Assembly (NCBI RefSeq): GCF_000813745.1
Contig: NZ_JWLC01000007.1
Span: forward strand, 1 to 64,000
DNA length: 64,000 nt
Source of the DNA: Leisingera sp. ANG-M1
GTDB taxonomy: Bacteria; Pseudomonadota; Alphaproteobacteria; Rhodobacterales; Rhodobacteraceae
Direction of reading: 5' to 3'
Under the pieces are notes generated by a model that had not been told where the DNA came from, did not search any database, and was given only the letters and a program-made list of their open reading frames with translations. Of the stretch, positions 62,748 to 64,000 are shown one piece after another; position 1 is the stretch's first letter; every line of letters starts with the position of its first letter. The translations under genes and the position numbers were made by a program.

Positions 62748-64000
62748 ATGAAGACCCTGAAACTCCCCCTCATTGCGCTGGCCCTGGCCGCGCTGCCGGG
62801 CCTGGCGCTGGCCCAGGACGGCCCTGCCCCGGGCGTGAACCCATCCACTGACACTGTGTTCATCCTGAACTCGCTCCTGTTCCTGGTCGGCGGCTTCCTG
62901 GTGTTCTGGATGGCGGCCGGATTCGCCATGCTGGAGGCGGGCCTGGTGCGCTCCAAGAACGTCACCATGCAGCTAACCAAGAACATGGCGCTGTTCTCTC
63001 TGGCCGCCGTGTTCTACTGGCTGATCGGCTATAACCTGATGTATCCGCTGGGCAATTGGTCGATGGACGGCATCCTTTCCGGCGTCTTTGGCCCCGGCGT
63101 GCTGGAGGCTGTCGGGATCAGTGCCGAGGGTGCGGATGATTATTCCTACGCCTCCACCGGCTCGGATTTCTTCTTTCAGCTGATGTTCTGCGCTGCCACC
63201 GCCTCAATCGTGTCGGGCACCTTGGCCGAACGCATCAAGCTGTGGCCCTTCCTGATCTTTACCATCGTGCTGACATCGGTGATCTACCCGATCCAGGCCA
63301 GCTGGAAATGGGGTGGCGGCTTCCTGGAGGAGATGGGTTTCCTGGATTTCGCAGGCTCCACCGTGGTGCATTCCGTGGGCGGCTGGGCCGCATTGACCGG
63401 CGCGCTGATCCTGGGCCCGCGCATCGGCAAGTACAAGGACGGCAAGACCATTCCGATGCCCGGCTCCAACCTGGCACTGGCCACCCTTGGCACCTTCATC
63501 CTGTGGATGGGCTGGTTCGGCTTCAACGGCGGTTCGCAGCTGGCGATGGGCTCGGTGGGTGATGTGGCCGATATCTCGCGCATCTTTGCCAATACCAATG
63601 CAGCCGCGGCCGGCGGCGCGGTCGCGGCTCTGATCCTGACCCAGCTTCTGTTCAAAAAACCGGACCTCACCATGATCCTGAACGGTGCGCTGGCCGGCCT
63701 GGTCGCGATCACTGCCGAACCGCTAACCCCGGGCCTGGGCCTGGCCACACTGATCGGTGCCATCGGCGGCGTGATCGTGGTCTTTGCGGTGCCGTTCCTC
63801 GACAAACTGCAGATCGACGACGTGGTCGGCGCCATCCCGGTGCACCTCTTCTGCGGCATCTGGGGCACTGTTGCCGTGGTGCTGTCCAACCCGGACGCGA
63901 CCTTGCTGAAGCAGCTGACCGGCATCGCCGTGGTGGGTGTCTTCACTGTCGCCGCCTCTGCCGTGGTCTGGATCGCCCTGCGCGCCACCACCGGTATCCG
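62748..64000 (+). CDS. amtB: ammonium transporter (Amt), incomplete at window end
   Basis: Frame open from ATG at 62748 (after GGAGGAAAGACCT) to the right window edge, 417 residues and no stop, so the C-terminal part lies beyond. Signal-like N-terminus (PLIALALAALPGLALAQ) followed by membrane segments. The twin histidines of the pore are visible in AGSTVVHSVGGW (about residue 208) and AIPVHLFCGIWG (about residue 365), and the periplasmic aromatic gate region is present. Operon with glnK. Confidence 0.96.
   Translation, partial: MKTLKLPLIALALAALPGLALAQDGPAPGVNPSTDTVFILNSLLFLVGGFLVFWMAAGFAMLEAGLVRSKNVTMQLTKNMALFSLAAVFYWLIGYNLMYPLGNWSMDGILSGVFGPGVLEAVGISAEGADDYSYASTGSDFFFQLMFCAATASIVSGTLAERIKLWPFLIFTIVLTSVIYPIQASWKWGGGFLEEMGFLDFAGSTVVHSVGGWAALTGALILGPRIGKYKDGKTIPMPGSNLALATLGTFILWMGWFGFNGGSQLAMGSVGDVADISRIFANTNAAAAGGAVAALILTQLLFKKPDLTMILNGALAGLVAITAEPLTPGLGLATLIGAIGGVIVVFAVPFLDKLQIDDVVGAIPVHLFCGIWGTVAVVLSNPDATLLKQLTGIAVVGVFTVAASAVVWIALRATTGI

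Overview
The window is a gene-dense chromosomal segment of a high-GC alphaproteobacterium, most likely a marine Rhodobacteraceae (Roseobacter group, Leisingera/Phaeobacter/Ruegeria-like). This rests on protein families recognised by eye: the propionyl-CoA cluster with a PccR-type regulator, a DcaP-like porin, DUF4174/DUF6497-like proteins, split MnmC, and glnK-amtB. It also rests on intergenic style: many GC-rich palindromes between convergent genes. No tRNA, rRNA, IS element, prophage or CRISPR array was seen.

Layout. 1-2.8 kb: end of choline dehydrogenase, a DUF465 gene behind an FNR-like box, and two orphan ORFs. 2.9-19.4 kb: propionyl-CoA assimilation. pccR (minus) and pccB (plus) carry TTTGCAAA-type half-sites in front of them. 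pccB, pccA and methylmalonyl-CoA mutase are interleaved with small envelope proteins, a porin and a sulfotransferase-like gene. Together they convert propionyl-CoA to succinyl-CoA; epimerase and MeaB are not in the window. 19.6-28.5 kb: dapA, lytic transglycosylase, DMT transporter + mnmD, an FAD oxidoreductase, MaoC-like hydratase, FMN reductase, an OmpA lipoprotein and a WYL regulator. 28.6-34.3 kb: Ada-like repair protein, MarR + isochorismatase-fold hydrolase, nth, a sugar/nucleoside kinase, MarR/DMT exporter divergon. 34.3-43.5 kb: rppH, fadH, ABM/NIPSNAP pair, LysR, a TetR/metallo-hydrolase divergon, class II aldolase, GlxA-type regulator. 43.7-51.8 kb: a four-gene minus operon (CinA-N, GNAT, AhpD-like, OmpA), sfsA, map, HAD phosphatase, rsmD + ferredoxin-reductase-like enzyme, peroxiredoxin. 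51.9-64 kb: an orphan, phhB, a GNAT/FemAB-like enzyme, GDPD + RidA, a type I secretion pair without a visible substrate, mlaA-mlaC, a class A PBP, glnK and the start of amtB.

The most unusual content is intergenic. Five related copies (about 32.7, 37.5, 38.7, 43.5 and 59.7 kb) of a roughly 107-157 bp palindromic element were found. Each has a GCTCCCGCC-type 5' end, a first hairpin (AAA loop in three copies), a central long stem (usually GTTGGG...CCCAAC) and, in four copies, a closing GGCGGGA(GC). The helices are kept while their sequence changes between copies. All five point the same way, and four lie just downstream of plus-strand genes. Similar multi-hairpin clusters, some with GNRA loops, sit at 25.2-25.4 and 47.4 kb, and a second short repeat family occurs at 19.5 and 48.4 kb. 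Whether these are structured RNAs, 3'-end processing elements or non-autonomous mobile palindromes cannot be settled from sequence alone.

All assignments come from reading the sequence and recalled family knowledge; no database search was run.
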